A DNA stretch of 64,000 bases. It comes from Tautonia marina. GTDB lineage: Bacteria; Planctomycetota; Planctomycetia; Isosphaerales; Isosphaeraceae. Under the pieces are notes generated by a model, which was not told the DNA's origin, did not search any database, and was given only the letters and a program-made list of their open reading frames with translations. Below are positions 8,381-17,179 of this stretch, piece by piece. The first letter of the stretch is position 1, and every line of letters begins with the position of its first letter. The stretch is from NCBI RefSeq assembly GCF_009177065.1, contig NZ_WEZF01000001.1, positions 496,001 to 560,000 of the forward strand, written 5' to 3'. A program made the translations under genes and the position numbers.

Positions 8381-9448
8381 ATGCGGAGAAGCCAGCGCGG
8401 TTTCACTCTGATTGAGTTGTTGGTGGTCATCGCGATCATCGGCGTTCTCATCGCCCTCTTACTTCCGGCGGTTCAGGCAGCTCGCGAAGCAGCTCGGCGA
8501 TCTCAGTGCACCAACAACCTGAAGCAGCTTGGCCTGGCGGCCCACAACTACCTGGATCAGAACCAGGTCTTCCCGCTCATGACCAACTTTCCTGCGGGGC
8601 AGGATCATAGCTGGGGCTGGGCCTATTCGTGGACCCTGGGTCTGCTGCCGCACATGGAACAGCAGCCGCTGTTCAATGCCTTCAACTATTCGATTGGCAT
8701 GTTCGGCAATGCCAGCGGCAACACCTACCAGCAGGGCAACACCACGGTCGGCTACACCCAGGTCGCCACGTTCCTTTGCCCGTCGGACATGACCAAGGCT
8801 CGTCCGGCCGCACCGTACGGAACCCAGAACTACTTCGGCAACTACGGCGGTCCCGGCTCGATGTTGCAGTTCACCGGCACCATCACGATCGGCGTCGGTA
8901 GCTCGACTCACCGCAACGCCGGCCCCTTCGGCACCGAAGGCATTCGTGACGGCACCTCGAACACCGCCATGTTCAGCGAGCGGCTGGTTGGCATCCGGGG
9001 CGGCCCGCAGATCCGCCGCAGCGATCCGGATTGGAAGCGCGCTGTCTTCACCGGCACGGTCGGCGCAGCGGCCGATTCCGGCGATGCCGCGGCGACGATG
9101 GCCTTCATCAACTCCTGCCGCAACATTCCGCCCACGGAGACCTCGCGGCGGTCCAATGCCAGCGGGTATGTCTGGATCGCTTCGTATCCCTGGCACCTGT
9201 CCGTCAACTCCTACAACCACGTGGGTGGGCCGAACAGCGTTTCCTGCCACAACCCCTCGGACGCTTCCTGGCTGACCTTCGTCGGGCCGCTCGGTTCGGC
9301 CCCGCCGAACAGCAATCACCCGGGCGGTGTCAACGTCGCCATGGCTGACGGCTCGGTTCGTTTCGTCAAGGATACGGTGAACCTGGAGACCTGGTGGGCT
9401 CTGGGAACCCGCAATGGTGGCGAAATCGTCTCGGCTGACCAGTTCTGA
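8381..9448 (+). CDS. DUF1559 prepilin-type protein
   Basis: The N-terminus [19 protein letters not shown] is a type IV prepilin-like N-methylation segment, cleaved after the Gly and forming a hydrophobic helix. The rest is the DUF1559 domain, found almost only in planctomycetes and relatives, ending with HPGGVNVAMADGSVRF. These pseudopilin-like proteins are thought to be exported by a type II secretion/pilin-like route; their function is not established. The ATG at 8381 follows AAAGGA. Length is 355 residues. A small lipoprotein gene follows after a stem-loop, and a strong terminator closes the pair. A second DUF1559 gene lies at 19377-20483. Confidence 0.93.
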   Translation: MRRSQRGFTLIELLVVIAIIGVLIALLLPAVQAAREAARRSQCTNNLKQLGLAAHNYLDQNQVFPLMTNFPAGQDHSWGWAYSWTLGLLPHMEQQPLFNAFNYSIGMFGNASGNTYQQGNTTVGYTQVATFLCPSDMTKARPAAPYGTQNYFGNYGGPGSMLQFTGTITIGVGSSTHRNAGPFGTEGIRDGTSNTAMFSERLVGIRGGPQIRRSDPDWKRAVFTGTVGAAADSGDAAATMAFINSCRNIPPTETSRRSNASGYVWIASYPWHLSVNSYNHVGGPNSVSCHNPSDASWLTFVGPLGSAPPNSNHPGGVNVAMADGSVRFVKDTVNLETWWALGTRNGGEIVSADQF

Positions 9449-9489
9449 TCGCGAGCTGTTTGCGAGACATCCTGGCTCGTCGTACCATG

Positions 9490-9524
9490 CCGGATCGAGT
9501 GGCCCTCAGGGTGGCTCGATCCGG
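9490..9524 (+). promoter_or_regulatory. Stem-loop between DUF1559 and lipoprotein genes
   Basis: CCGGATCGAG (9490-9499) and CTCGATCCGG (9515-9524) are perfect 10-bp arms, with a second CCCT/AGGG stem inside the loop. There is no immediate T-run, but a T-tract follows at 9569-9577. It may stabilise the upstream mRNA end or partly terminate transcription. Confidence 0.5.
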
Positions 9525-9601
9525 TGTTCGAATGAGGCTCAAGGATGGCCGGAGACACTCATCCCCCCTTTTTTTTTCTTCTCGACGGAGTTTTCTCGCC
9601 A

Positions 9602-9784
9602 ATGCTCTGGCGTTTTTCTCGATGGTTTGCGGCTCCCCTGCTGGCGATCGGCCTGGTTGGTTGCGGTGGTGGCGGTGGGATTGATGAAGGCATGCCCGAA
9701 GACCTCGAGCAGGCTGAAGCGGAATTTGAAGCTCAGTTCCGTGGCATGCAGGGTGAGCAGGGCGACGAGATGAAGACGCCCTGA
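9602..9784 (+). CDS. Small lipoprotein paired with DUF1559 gene
   Basis: A 60-residue protein with a short signal peptide and the lipobox LVGC, followed directly by a Gly run and an acidic tail rich in Glu, Gln and Met. After lipidation of the Cys only about 38 residues would remain, tethered to a membrane. I chose ATG 9602 because it places a normal signal peptide (MLWRFSRWFAAPLLAIGL) at the N-terminus; the longer frame from 9545 would disrupt it. The gene sits 153 bp after the DUF1559 gene and before a strong terminator, so the two are probably cotranscribed. The family is not recognised. Confidence 0.7.
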   Translation: MLWRFSRWFAAPLLAIGLVGCGGGGGIDEGMPEDLEQAEAEFEAQFRGMQGEQGDEMKTP

Positions 9785-10347
9785 GTCTCGCCTCTCGGTT
9801 CCGCTCCCCTCTTTTTGAAACAGTCTGGCCGTCGGCAGACGACACGATGGTTGGTCGAGCCAATGCGGGCTCGCCTCCTGAGACACTCCCCGCAAGGCAG
9901 CACGCGCGTTGCCTTGCGGGGAGTGTTGTTTTTTATACCCGTTTCGCGGACGCGGTCGCCCAAGATTCTGCTCGGAGGCGATCGGGAGCATCCGCTTGCG
10001 CCGGGGGCGTTGGCACGAGCCGAACGGCCTCGTGTGATTCGTGGAGATTCCGGTTGGAACGAGGAGACTGTGCTCGATTTTGGGAGCGAGCGGTTGCGGT
10101 GACGGGTTGAAGATGGTGGGATCGTGCGTCTCGATGATCACCGATGCGCCAATGACGGCACCATGCGTTCCCCCCTCACGAACGCTGCTGGCCGAAGGCC
10201 TGACCATCGCTCACCTCGGAGCGTGGTGCTGGCTTCGACGCTTCGGGCCGCTCTGCGATGGGCGGAACGAAGGGGACTCAACCGGTCCTTTGTCTCGGGT
10301 CATCGGTATCCAACGTTTCGTTTCGACTCGATCGCTCGGAGGAAGTC
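9785..10347. other. Intergenic region after DUF1559 pair
   Basis: A 563-bp spacer containing the terminator at 9883-9934. The remainder up to the MFS gene at 10348 shows no credible gene and no clear promoter match. Confidence 0.5.
9883..9934 (+). terminator. Strong intrinsic terminator
   Basis: A perfect 17-bp stem (ACACTCCCCGCAAGGCA, 9883-9899, with its complement at 9910-9926) encloses a 10-nt loop and is followed by TGTTTTTT. It is the clearest terminator in the window, about 100 bp after the lipoprotein gene. Confidence 0.92.
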
Positions 10348-12024
10348 ATGATGCATGCCGAACCGCCCTCCGGGGCAGGCGACGCCCCCATCGATTACAG
10401 TAAAGGCCCGTGGTATCGCGGTCTGACCAGCTATCATTGGTTCGTGCTTGCCGTCGCCGCGCTGGGATGGCTGTTCGACACGATGGATCAGCAGCTCTTC
10501 AACCTTGCCCGCAAGCCGGCAATGGAGGAACTGCTGGATACCACCGATCCAGCCCGCGTCAATTTCTTCGGCACGCTCGCCACGTCGATCTTCATCGTCG
10601 GCTGGGCGCTCGGCGGCCTCTTCTTCGGCATCCTGGGCGACAAGATCGGCCGAGCCAAGACGATGCTGCTGACGATCTTGATGTACTCGATCTTCACGGG
10701 CCTGAGCGCCTTCTCGTTCAACGTCTGGGACTTCGCCTTCTACCGCTTCCTGACCGGTCTGGGGGTCGGCGGCGAGTTCGCCGTCGGCGTGGCCCTCGTG
10801 GCCGAGGTGATGCCCGACCACGCGAGGGCCCGGGCCCTCGGGTGGCTCCAGGCCCTCTCGGCCGTGGGGAACATGACGGCGGCCCTGATCGTCATCAGCC
10901 TCGGCCTGATCGAGGATACCGGCATCAGCCGATGGCGGATCATGTTCCTGGTCGGCACCGCTCCGGCCTTGCTGGCAATCGTCATTCGCATGAAGCTTCG
11001 CGAACCCGAGCGCTGGCAACAGACTGCCGGGGTCGCACCGAAGGGCAAGGCAACTCCACCTCCCTCGGAGCATGAGCACACGCCGACACCTTCGGAAGAC
11101 ATCCCGGCCGACGGCTCCCCCGGCATGTATGAACCAGAGACTGACGGCGGTCAGAAGCTCGGTTCGCTCTCTGAGCTGTTCGGCGACCGTCGATGGCGGA
11201 AGAACACGATTGTCGGCATGCTGCTGGCCTTCTCCGGCGTGGTCGGCCTCTGGGGCATCGGCTTCTTCAGCTTCGACCTGATCCGCGACATCTTCAGCGA
11301 TGCGGCCCTGCAGATGGCCAACGAGGCCGGCCTGGTCGCCGGTCCCGAGGCCGATTACGAGGAGCGCCTCGAAGCCGGCACGATTCGGGTCGTGCAGAAT
11401 CCCTCCGACGTCCCCGAGACACCGGAGGAGGGAATCACCTATCTCGTCTCACCGACCGAGGAGCGTGCCCGCAGCAGCTACCTCCGGAACCATGAGGAAA
11501 TTCGGCCCTTCGTCGAGGCGAGGCTCGCCCGATGGACCGGTTATACCTCGCTCGTCCAGAACGCCGGGGCCTTCTTCGGCATTTATGCCTTCGCCTTGGT
11601 CACGGTGCAGATCGGCCGCAAGCCGGCCTTTGCCATCTCGTTCCTACTGGCGATGGGGGCGACGATCTTCACCTTCCTCTTTCTGGGCAAGATCGCCGGA
11701 TTCTGGGATGTGTACTGGATGATCCCAGTCATGGGCTTCTGCCAGCTCTCGCTGTTCGGCGGTTACGCGATTTACTTCCCCGAGCTGTTCCCGACACGAC
11801 TTCGGAGCACCGGCACGTCGTTCTGCTATAACGTCGGACGACTGGTCGCCGCGACCGGGCCGCTCGGCCTCGGGGCCTTGAACCTGCTCTACGCCGATTA
11901 TGCCGAGATCGACAGCTCGTTACCCATGCGGTACGCCGGTGTCACCATGTGCGTGGTCTTCCTGATCGGATTGATGGCGCTTCCATTCGCGCCGGAAACC
12001 AAGGATCAACCGCTGCCCGAGTGA
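10348..12024 (+). CDS. MFS transporter with extra soluble insert
   Basis: A 558-residue major facilitator superfamily permease in the cytoplasmic membrane. The first half shows the loop 2-3 signature (GILGDKIGRAKTM) and the GVGGEFAVG motif of sugar/acid:proton symporters; the second half ends with YFPELFPTRLRSTG and a final helix. Two features are unusual: a long Pro/Glu-rich cytoplasmic loop between helices 6 and 7 (about residues 215-285) and an acidic insert of roughly 75 residues between helices 7 and 8 (about 315-392), predicted to face outward. ATG 10348 follows GGAGGAAG; the upstream frame is non-coding in character. The substrate is unknown. The gene stands alone and ends at a bidirectional terminator. 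Confidence 0.85.
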   Translation: MMHAEPPSGAGDAPIDYSKGPWYRGLTSYHWFVLAVAALGWLFDTMDQQLFNLARKPAMEELLDTTDPARVNFFGTLATSIFIVGWALGGLFFGILGDKIGRAKTMLLTILMYSIFTGLSAFSFNVWDFAFYRFLTGLGVGGEFAVGVALVAEVMPDHARARALGWLQALSAVGNMTAALIVISLGLIEDTGISRWRIMFLVGTAPALLAIVIRMKLREPERWQQTAGVAPKGKATPPPSEHEHTPTPSEDIPADGSPGMYEPETDGGQKLGSLSELFGDRRWRKNTIVGMLLAFSGVVGLWGIGFFSFDLIRDIFSDAALQMANEAGLVAGPEADYEERLEAGTIRVVQNPSDVPETPEEGITYLVSPTEERARSSYLRNHEEIRPFVEARLARWTGYTSLVQNAGAFFGIYAFALVTVQIGRKPAFAISFLLAMGATIFTFLFLGKIAGFWDVYWMIPVMGFCQLSLFGGYAIYFPELFPTRLRSTGTSFCYNVGRLVAATGPLGLGALNLLYADYAEIDSSLPMRYAGVTMCVVFLIGLMALPFAPETKDQPLPE

Positions 12025-12070
12025 TCGTGATCCCTCACTCTGGTCGTTGACAACCCGTTCCGATCCCGTT

Positions 12071-12102
12071 CGGGGAGCCGGTCCTTTCTGACCGGCTCCC
12101 CG
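12071..12102. terminator. Bidirectional terminator hairpin
   Basis: Perfect 13-bp arms (CGGGGAGCCGGTC and complement) around a 6-nt loop, in the gap between the convergent MFS and DUF418 genes. The flanking T-run on the plus side is short (CGTTTGTT). Confidence 0.75.
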
Positions 12103-12115
12103 CGTTTGTTGAAGC

Positions 12116-13513
12116 TCACGTTTTTGCGGCCCGCATCGGCTGGAACTTCAGATACGTCAACGATCGCCAGATCCACTCCGCCGGGCCAAAGCGGAACCGA
12201 GCGAGCCAGATTGGGCTGTACCAGAGCTGCAACGCCCAGATGGCCAGCACGATGAGCCAGAGCTGCGGCCGATCCAGCTTGCCGTACAGGCCGAGTCCAT
12301 AACCATAAAACAGCAAGGTGCCGACGATGCTCTGCGTCAGGTAGTTCGTCAGGGCCATCCGGCCCACTGCGGCCAGGCGAGCCGTCAATCGCGGCAGCGC
12401 CCCCGACTTGACCACCAGCATCACCACCGCCGCGTGCCCGAGCGCCACCGGCACCATGCCCAGCATCGCCAGGGCCGCCCCGAAGACCGTCCCCCGGACC
12501 ACCTCGAAGTTGGTCGCCCAGAGGTCCAACCCCCCCACGATCGTCAGCGGTAGACCAATCCCGTAGGCGATCGACGCCATGACCAGATAGAAGCGGGTTG
12601 ATCGTTCCGCCGCGAAGGCCCCCCACTTCATGAAGGCCATTCCCACCATCATCCGCCCGGCGATGCCCCAGATGAACAGGGGCAGGAAGAACGCCTGAAA
12701 GCCGATCGACTCTTGCGCTCGGTGTGGGAAGACCTCCCAGTAGCTGCCCCGATACGCGGCGAGTTGCTCGGCATATTGCTCCTCGGTGGGTTCGAAGAAT
12801 GCCCCCATCTCCTGCCAGGCCTCGGCCATCGCGGCCCGGCCCGAATCAGAAGTGCTGATGCTCTCGGACGTGGTTTCGGCCATCGCTCGCACTGCGCCGA
12901 GACCCAGGCCCATGACCGGGAAGACAAGGCTTGAACCGACGATCAAGACCACCCCCAGCACGAACAATCGTCTCGGGCTCGTCGAGCGGAACACGAACAG
13001 CACCAGGCCGCACAGGGCGTAGGCCACCAGGATGTCGCCCGACCAGATGAAGTACGCGTGAATCAGGCCAATCACCAGAAGCCAGAGAATGCGTCGGTAA
13101 TAGACCCAGGCAAAGGACACCCCGCGCCGATCGGCTCGATCGGCCATCAGGACCAGCCCAGCACCAAAGAGCATCGAGAACAGCGACATCATCTTGCCGG
13201 AAAACAGCAGATGATTCATCATCCAGGCCGATCGGTTGACCATCCCCGGCCCTCCGCTGAGATCCGGATTGTCATACCCTGAAAACGGCCAGGCGAAGCT
13301 GACGATGTTCATCGCCAGAATGCCGAGCAGGGCCACGCCTCTCAGCACATCCACGGCCGCCAGCCGCTCGGCCTTGCCCACCGGCTCGGCCCTCGACGGC
13401 GCAGGGGGTTCCGAAGGCGGGCTCTGGGCCACGGGCGCAAGCAGATCGGCCCCCGGCGGAGGATCGCCGGGAGCCTCGGACCGATCAGGATCGGTCGAAT
13501 CGAGTGTTGTCAT
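12116..13513 (-). CDS. DUF418 (YeiB-like) membrane protein
   Basis: The 465-residue protein has a Pro/Ser-rich cytoplasmic leader of about 45 residues, then the signature RLAAVDVLRGVALLGILAMNI and about ten hydrophobic segments. The C-terminal third matches DUF418 (MALTNYLTQSIVGTLLFYGYGLGL, LQLWYSPIWLARFRFGPAEWIWRSLTY as split motifs). The family includes B. subtilis and E. coli YeiB/YxaH-type proteins of unknown function, distantly related to membrane acyltransferases. ATG 13513 fits the ORF, with no strong ribosome site visible. It is followed on the same strand direction by no close partner; nagB lies upstream 176 bp away and is transcribed towards it. Confidence 0.85.
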   Translation of the reverse strand: MTTLDSTDPDRSEAPGDPPPGADLLAPVAQSPPSEPPAPSRAEPVGKAERLAAVDVLRGVALLGILAMNIVSFAWPFSGYDNPDLSGGPGMVNRSAWMMNHLLFSGKMMSLFSMLFGAGLVLMADRADRRGVSFAWVYYRRILWLLVIGLIHAYFIWSGDILVAYALCGLVLFVFRSTSPRRLFVLGVVLIVGSSLVFPVMGLGLGAVRAMAETTSESISTSDSGRAAMAEAWQEMGAFFEPTEEQYAEQLAAYRGSYWEVFPHRAQESIGFQAFFLPLFIWGIAGRMMVGMAFMKWGAFAAERSTRFYLVMASIAYGIGLPLTIVGGLDLWATNFEVVRGTVFGAALAMLGMVPVALGHAAVVMLVVKSGALPRLTARLAAVGRMALTNYLTQSIVGTLLFYGYGLGLYGKLDRPQLWLIVLAIWALQLWYSPIWLARFRFGPAEWIWRSLTYLKFQPMRAAKT

Positions 13514-13689
13514 GGGGAATCATCTCGGTCGGGTTCGCACATGCTCCGCGGCCTCTCGACACCGAGGAGCCCTCCGGGGTTCAGAAGATTTTCACCCGGA
13601 AGTTCGACAATCCGACCGAAAGATTGACCGAGGTCGTCCTTCTTTTTGAGAGAACGAGGAGATCCCTCGACGACCTCGATCCCAAGGGA

Positions 13690-14487
13690 TCAGAGCACCA
13701 GACGGGCCGATTCGCGATCAAGCAGCAGGGTCGCTCCCTCGTGCTGCCGCAGGGCCGAGGCCGGGCAGGCTTCCGAGATCGGCCCCTTCAGCGTGGCCAG
13801 CACCGCGTCGGCCTTGCGAGGACCCGGCACGACCACCGAAAGCACTGGCGCCGACAGCAACGCCGGAACCGTCAGGGTATAGGCATGCGTCGGCACGTCG
13901 TCCAGCTCGGCGAAGCAGCCGTCGTTGACCTGCTGCACGCGACAGGAGTGATCGAGCCGAACCACCTTGATCAGGACCGGGTCCAAAAAGTCGGCCACCG
14001 GCGGATCATTGAAGGCGAGGTGCCCGTTCTCTCCAATGCCCGCGCAAACAATATCGGGCGGTTCGGCCCGGAGCGCATCCTCGTACTCCAGGCAGGTCCG
14101 CAGCGGTCGATCGGTCTGCTCGCCGGGAATCAGGCGGAGGCGATCGGCCGGCAAGCCCGCCATCCGGAAAATATGCTCATGCAAATAACGGCGGAAGCTC
14201 GCTGGATGATCCGGATTCAATCCCAGATATTCATCCATGTGAAATCCGACGATTCGTGACCAGTCAATCGCGTCGATTCCCACCAGCGCTGTCAGGAATT
14301 CATCCTGGCTGGGGGCGGCTGCAAAGATAATGTTGGCTCGTTCGGCGACCTTATGGCGGGCGGCGATGGCCTCGGCCACTCCGGCCGCGGCGGCCCGGCC
14401 CAGGCGGGCTCGGTCTTCAAAGACCCGAACGCGGAGGCGGTCGACAGTCCATTCGGCGATCGGCGTCGGGGGGGCCGGCAGGGACAT
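13690..14487 (-). CDS. nagB: Glucosamine-6-phosphate deaminase-like isomerase
   Basis: The 265-residue protein carries the NagB active-site motifs FHMDEYLG (Asp85) and GIGENGHLAFNDPP. The family converts glucosamine 6-phosphate to fructose 6-phosphate and ammonia in amino-sugar breakdown; a subset are 6-phosphogluconolactonases, but the HMDEYLG and NGHLAFNDP signatures favour the deaminase group. It begins at ATG 14487. No other amino-sugar genes are adjacent (no nagA or transporter), and the neighbouring DUF418 gene is unrelated, so the pathway context is not visible here. Confidence 0.88.
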   Translation of the reverse strand: MSLPAPPTPIAEWTVDRLRVRVFEDRARLGRAAAAGVAEAIAARHKVAERANIIFAAAPSQDEFLTALVGIDAIDWSRIVGFHMDEYLGLNPDHPASFRRYLHEHIFRMAGLPADRLRLIPGEQTDRPLRTCLEYEDALRAEPPDIVCAGIGENGHLAFNDPPVADFLDPVLIKVVRLDHSCRVQQVNDGCFAELDDVPTHAYTLTVPALLSAPVLSVVVPGPRKADAVLATLKGPISEACPASALRQHEGATLLLDRESARLVL

Positions 14488-14658
14488 GGTGTCAGTCTCT
14501 CAAGTCTCAGGCGAGTTCCGATGGCATCGATCGAGGATACACCAGACGGGCCGGGCGAGCCATCGAACCCAACCCCCTGGCCCGAAGGATACCCCGATTT
14601 CCGAGCGATCTCAACACCACCGAGCTTCCTCCGTTCCTCGGATCGGTCGGCTCGATGC

Positions 14659-15384
14659 TCAAGGCACCCCGAGCAGCACCACCGCCACGATCACCCCACC
14701 GCCGATCACCGCCACCACCAGCCCTGGATTGCGCCTCAGCTTCAGATAAAATAACAAGATGAGCCCCGAGAGCGAGATCACCGTCAGCACCACCGCCGAA
14801 ACGTCGATCGCCACCGACCAGGCCGGCCCTGTATCCCTCCCTTTGTGCAAATCGTTCAGCACGGCCACCAGGCCGAGCGTGCTTTCTGTTAAAAAGTATT
14901 GTCCTGTTTCTCGGTCAATCTGAGCATCGGCGGCATAACCCGGACCTTTAAACGTGACAAAACATTCGTAGTCGTCCACGAAGAACTCGGTGAGCGCTCC
15001 TCTGACGTCGTGTTCGAGCCTCAGGTACTCCACCACGCGGAGCTGATCGACCTGGTCGGCCGGATCGTCCGTCGATGCCGAGTCCGGATCGTCGATCCAC
15101 GACCGATCCAGCGTCCCCTCGGCTTCGCTCACATGCTCAACATTCGCAAAGAACCAGTCGGGATGATTCAGCGTCAGGCCGGTCACGCTGAAGAACAGGA
15201 CCGATGCCAGGCCAAACATCGACAGATAAATGTGAAGCCATCTCGTCACCGCGGCCACCCGGTTCCCGAGCGACCGCCGCGATCGTTTTCTCGATCCCCG
15301 CTCGGAACCGTTCTCAGGGGGGCGTTCCAGGTCACTCCGACCCGATTCGGCGGTACTCGACGGAGGCGGACTTGATCTCGACAT
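14659..15384 (-). CDS. PepSY-type membrane redox protein
   Basis: A 241-residue membrane protein with a basic, Ser/Arg-rich cytoplasmic N-terminus, a first membrane helix around 50-72 starting with His51 (RWLHIYLSMFGL), a periplasmic region of about 115 residues resembling one PepSY unit, and two more helices (191-213, 221-240). The LNDLHKGRDTGP segment before helix 2 is typical of PepSY-associated TM proteins. ATG 15384 is preferred over the TTG at 15420. The gene overlaps the end of the ApbE-DUF2271 gene by 53 bp in another frame, implying translational coupling. Such proteins are proposed to pass electrons across the membrane; this one has no partner ferric reductase nearby. Confidence 0.75.
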   Translation of the reverse strand: MSRSSPPPSSTAESGRSDLERPPENGSERGSRKRSRRSLGNRVAAVTRWLHIYLSMFGLASVLFFSVTGLTLNHPDWFFANVEHVSEAEGTLDRSWIDDPDSASTDDPADQVDQLRVVEYLRLEHDVRGALTEFFVDDYECFVTFKGPGYAADAQIDRETGQYFLTESTLGLVAVLNDLHKGRDTGPAWSVAIDVSAVVLTVISLSGLILLFYLKLRRNPGLVVAVIGGGVIVAVVLLGVP

Positions 15385-16891
15385 TCCCTTCGTAATCCTC
15401 GGCAAACGGTTCGTCGGCAATCGAGACCGGCATGCGGATCACCTGGTGCGTTCCGTGTTCCCGCGCAGCCTCGACGAAAACGGTGTACGACCCTTCCGGT
15501 AACGGCTGGCCCATGTCGTCCTTGCCGTTCCAGGTGATGCGATACTCTCCCGGCGGACGCGTTGATCGGCCAATCGCGTAGGCTTTGTTCCGGCGCTCGA
15601 TCCGGGTCCGGCCCGCGTCGCTCCGATACCAACGCAGCAGGTCGGGCAGCCACTGGTCCGGACCCGATCCGGACATGGAAACCCACATCAAGAGGTGACG
15701 AACTACGTGCCCCGTTTCGTCCTCGATATACACCACCACATACGGACGCCGATAACGCCGTTGCTCCACTTCGGGGCGGTTGATCTCGAACCGAACCACC
15801 AGTTCGAATGATTCTCCCCAGGCTTTTTGACGTTTGGCCTCCGGAGCCACTGCAATCGGCTCCTGCGCATTGGCCATCAGCGACGACGCGGGCTGCGATC
15901 GTTCCAGCTCGCCCCAGCCGTCACTCCGATGGATCGCGCCGTCGCTGGCGACGATCAGGCATTCGACCTCTGGCAACCCGTTGACCAGGCGAAGCCCGTC
16001 GGCAACCGGCAAGACGTTGAGGGCCGTGGCCAATGCGTCGGCATCGCTTCCTCTCGGAGCAACCACCGAGGCCGAGGCCACGGCCTCCACCGGTCGACCA
16101 CTTCGAGGATCAATGATGTGAGAATGCCAGCGGTCGCCGATCATCCAGCCTCGATGGGCCGCGCCGCTTGTGGCGACGGAACGATCATGAACCTCCAGAT
16201 AAGTGAACGGCTCGCTCGCCTCCGAATCTCCTATCGGAGGGGCCAGGCCGATCGTCCCGAACCCCTCGCCGACCACTCGCAAGTCGCCGCCGACATTCAG
16301 CAAGATCCCGCGCACTCCCCGGCTCGGATCGAGCGCCGCGGCACAGGCCCGCTCAATGATGAATCCCTTGGCGATGCCGTCCAGGCTGATCGGAGTTCGG
16401 CCGATCCGCTCGGCCGTCTTCGCGTCCAGATCGAGCCGCCAGGCGTCGGCCGAGGCCAGCACCTTCGCCTCGGTCAGTTCGGCGAGCGTGGGTGTTCGAC
16501 CTCGCTCGGCGCAGGAGTTCCAGAGGGCTCCAAACACGGCGGCTCTCGGGTCGAACGCGCCTCCGGACGCTCGGGTCCAGGAATCGGCCGCTCGAAGCAC
16601 CTCGAACAGTTCAGCGGGAGCGCTCGATGCCTCGCCCGGTTGGTTCATCCACCGACTCAGGTCGCTCGATGGATCGTAACCACTGAGGATGGCCGACAGG
16701 CGGTCGATCTCGCTTAGCACGCGTGCCTCGGCGTCACGGGCTGCGGGTTCATCGTCGGCCCGGACACGAAGCTCCAGCGCCGTGCCCATCACCTCTTCAT
16801 GAAAAAAGGTGAAATCATCGCCGGAGGCGAGGGGCGCGAACAGACTTCCCATGAGCAACCACGCAGGAACAATCCAGAAATCAGAATGCAT
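15332..16891 (-). CDS. FAD:protein FMN transferase fused to DUF2271 domain
   Basis: After a signal peptide (first 24 residues), residues 28-330 form an ApbE domain: EEVMGTALELRV, DGIAKGF, NVGGDLRV, HIIDPRSG and SDADALATALNV are its FAD- and Mg-binding motifs. ApbE attaches FMN covalently to Thr/Ser of extracytoplasmic redox proteins. Residues 355-515 match DUF2271 (VVVYIEDETGHVVRHLLMW, EYRITWNGKDDMGQPLPEG), normally a separate protein encoded beside apbE and PepSY genes. The ATG at 16891 follows AGGAGG with a good spacer; the frame upstream to 17188 is not coding. It overlaps the PepSY gene, so the two form one unit. No flavinylation target domain was recognised in the pair. Confidence 0.88.
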   Translation of the reverse strand: MHSDFWIVPAWLLMGSLFAPLASGDDFTFFHEEVMGTALELRVRADDEPAARDAEARVLSEIDRLSAILSGYDPSSDLSRWMNQPGEASSAPAELFEVLRAADSWTRASGGAFDPRAAVFGALWNSCAERGRTPTLAELTEAKVLASADAWRLDLDAKTAERIGRTPISLDGIAKGFIIERACAAALDPSRGVRGILLNVGGDLRVVGEGFGTIGLAPPIGDSEASEPFTYLEVHDRSVATSGAAHRGWMIGDRWHSHIIDPRSGRPVEAVASASVVAPRGSDADALATALNVLPVADGLRLVNGLPEVECLIVASDGAIHRSDGWGELERSQPASSLMANAQEPIAVAPEAKRQKAWGESFELVVRFEINRPEVEQRRYRRPYVVVYIEDETGHVVRHLLMWVSMSGSGPDQWLPDLLRWYRSDAGRTRIERRNKAYAIGRSTRPPGEYRITWNGKDDMGQPLPEGSYTVFVEAAREHGTHQVIRMPVSIADEPFAEDYEGNVEIKSASVEYRRIGSE

Positions 16892-17179
16892 GCGGCCTCC
16901 TCGGCGATCCGAACCGCGAGTTCCGAGACGCTTCGATGGTAGTGGACGATCCCTCCCGAGGCAACCGCGCCGCTCGCGATCACCTCGGCCCTCGGCCTTG
17001 CCGGCGATCGGGGGCTTCAGCCGGCTCGACTCGCGCTTGCTTGACGCCTCGAACGGATCGGATACCCTGGAATCACCCTCCCACGTCGTTCCTCGGACGA
17101 TCCGAGAGGGGCGCCGGCTGGCCAGTCTTCGCTTTGAGCCGACACGAAGGGGCGGACCATCCGCCCGGAGCCTCCAGAG

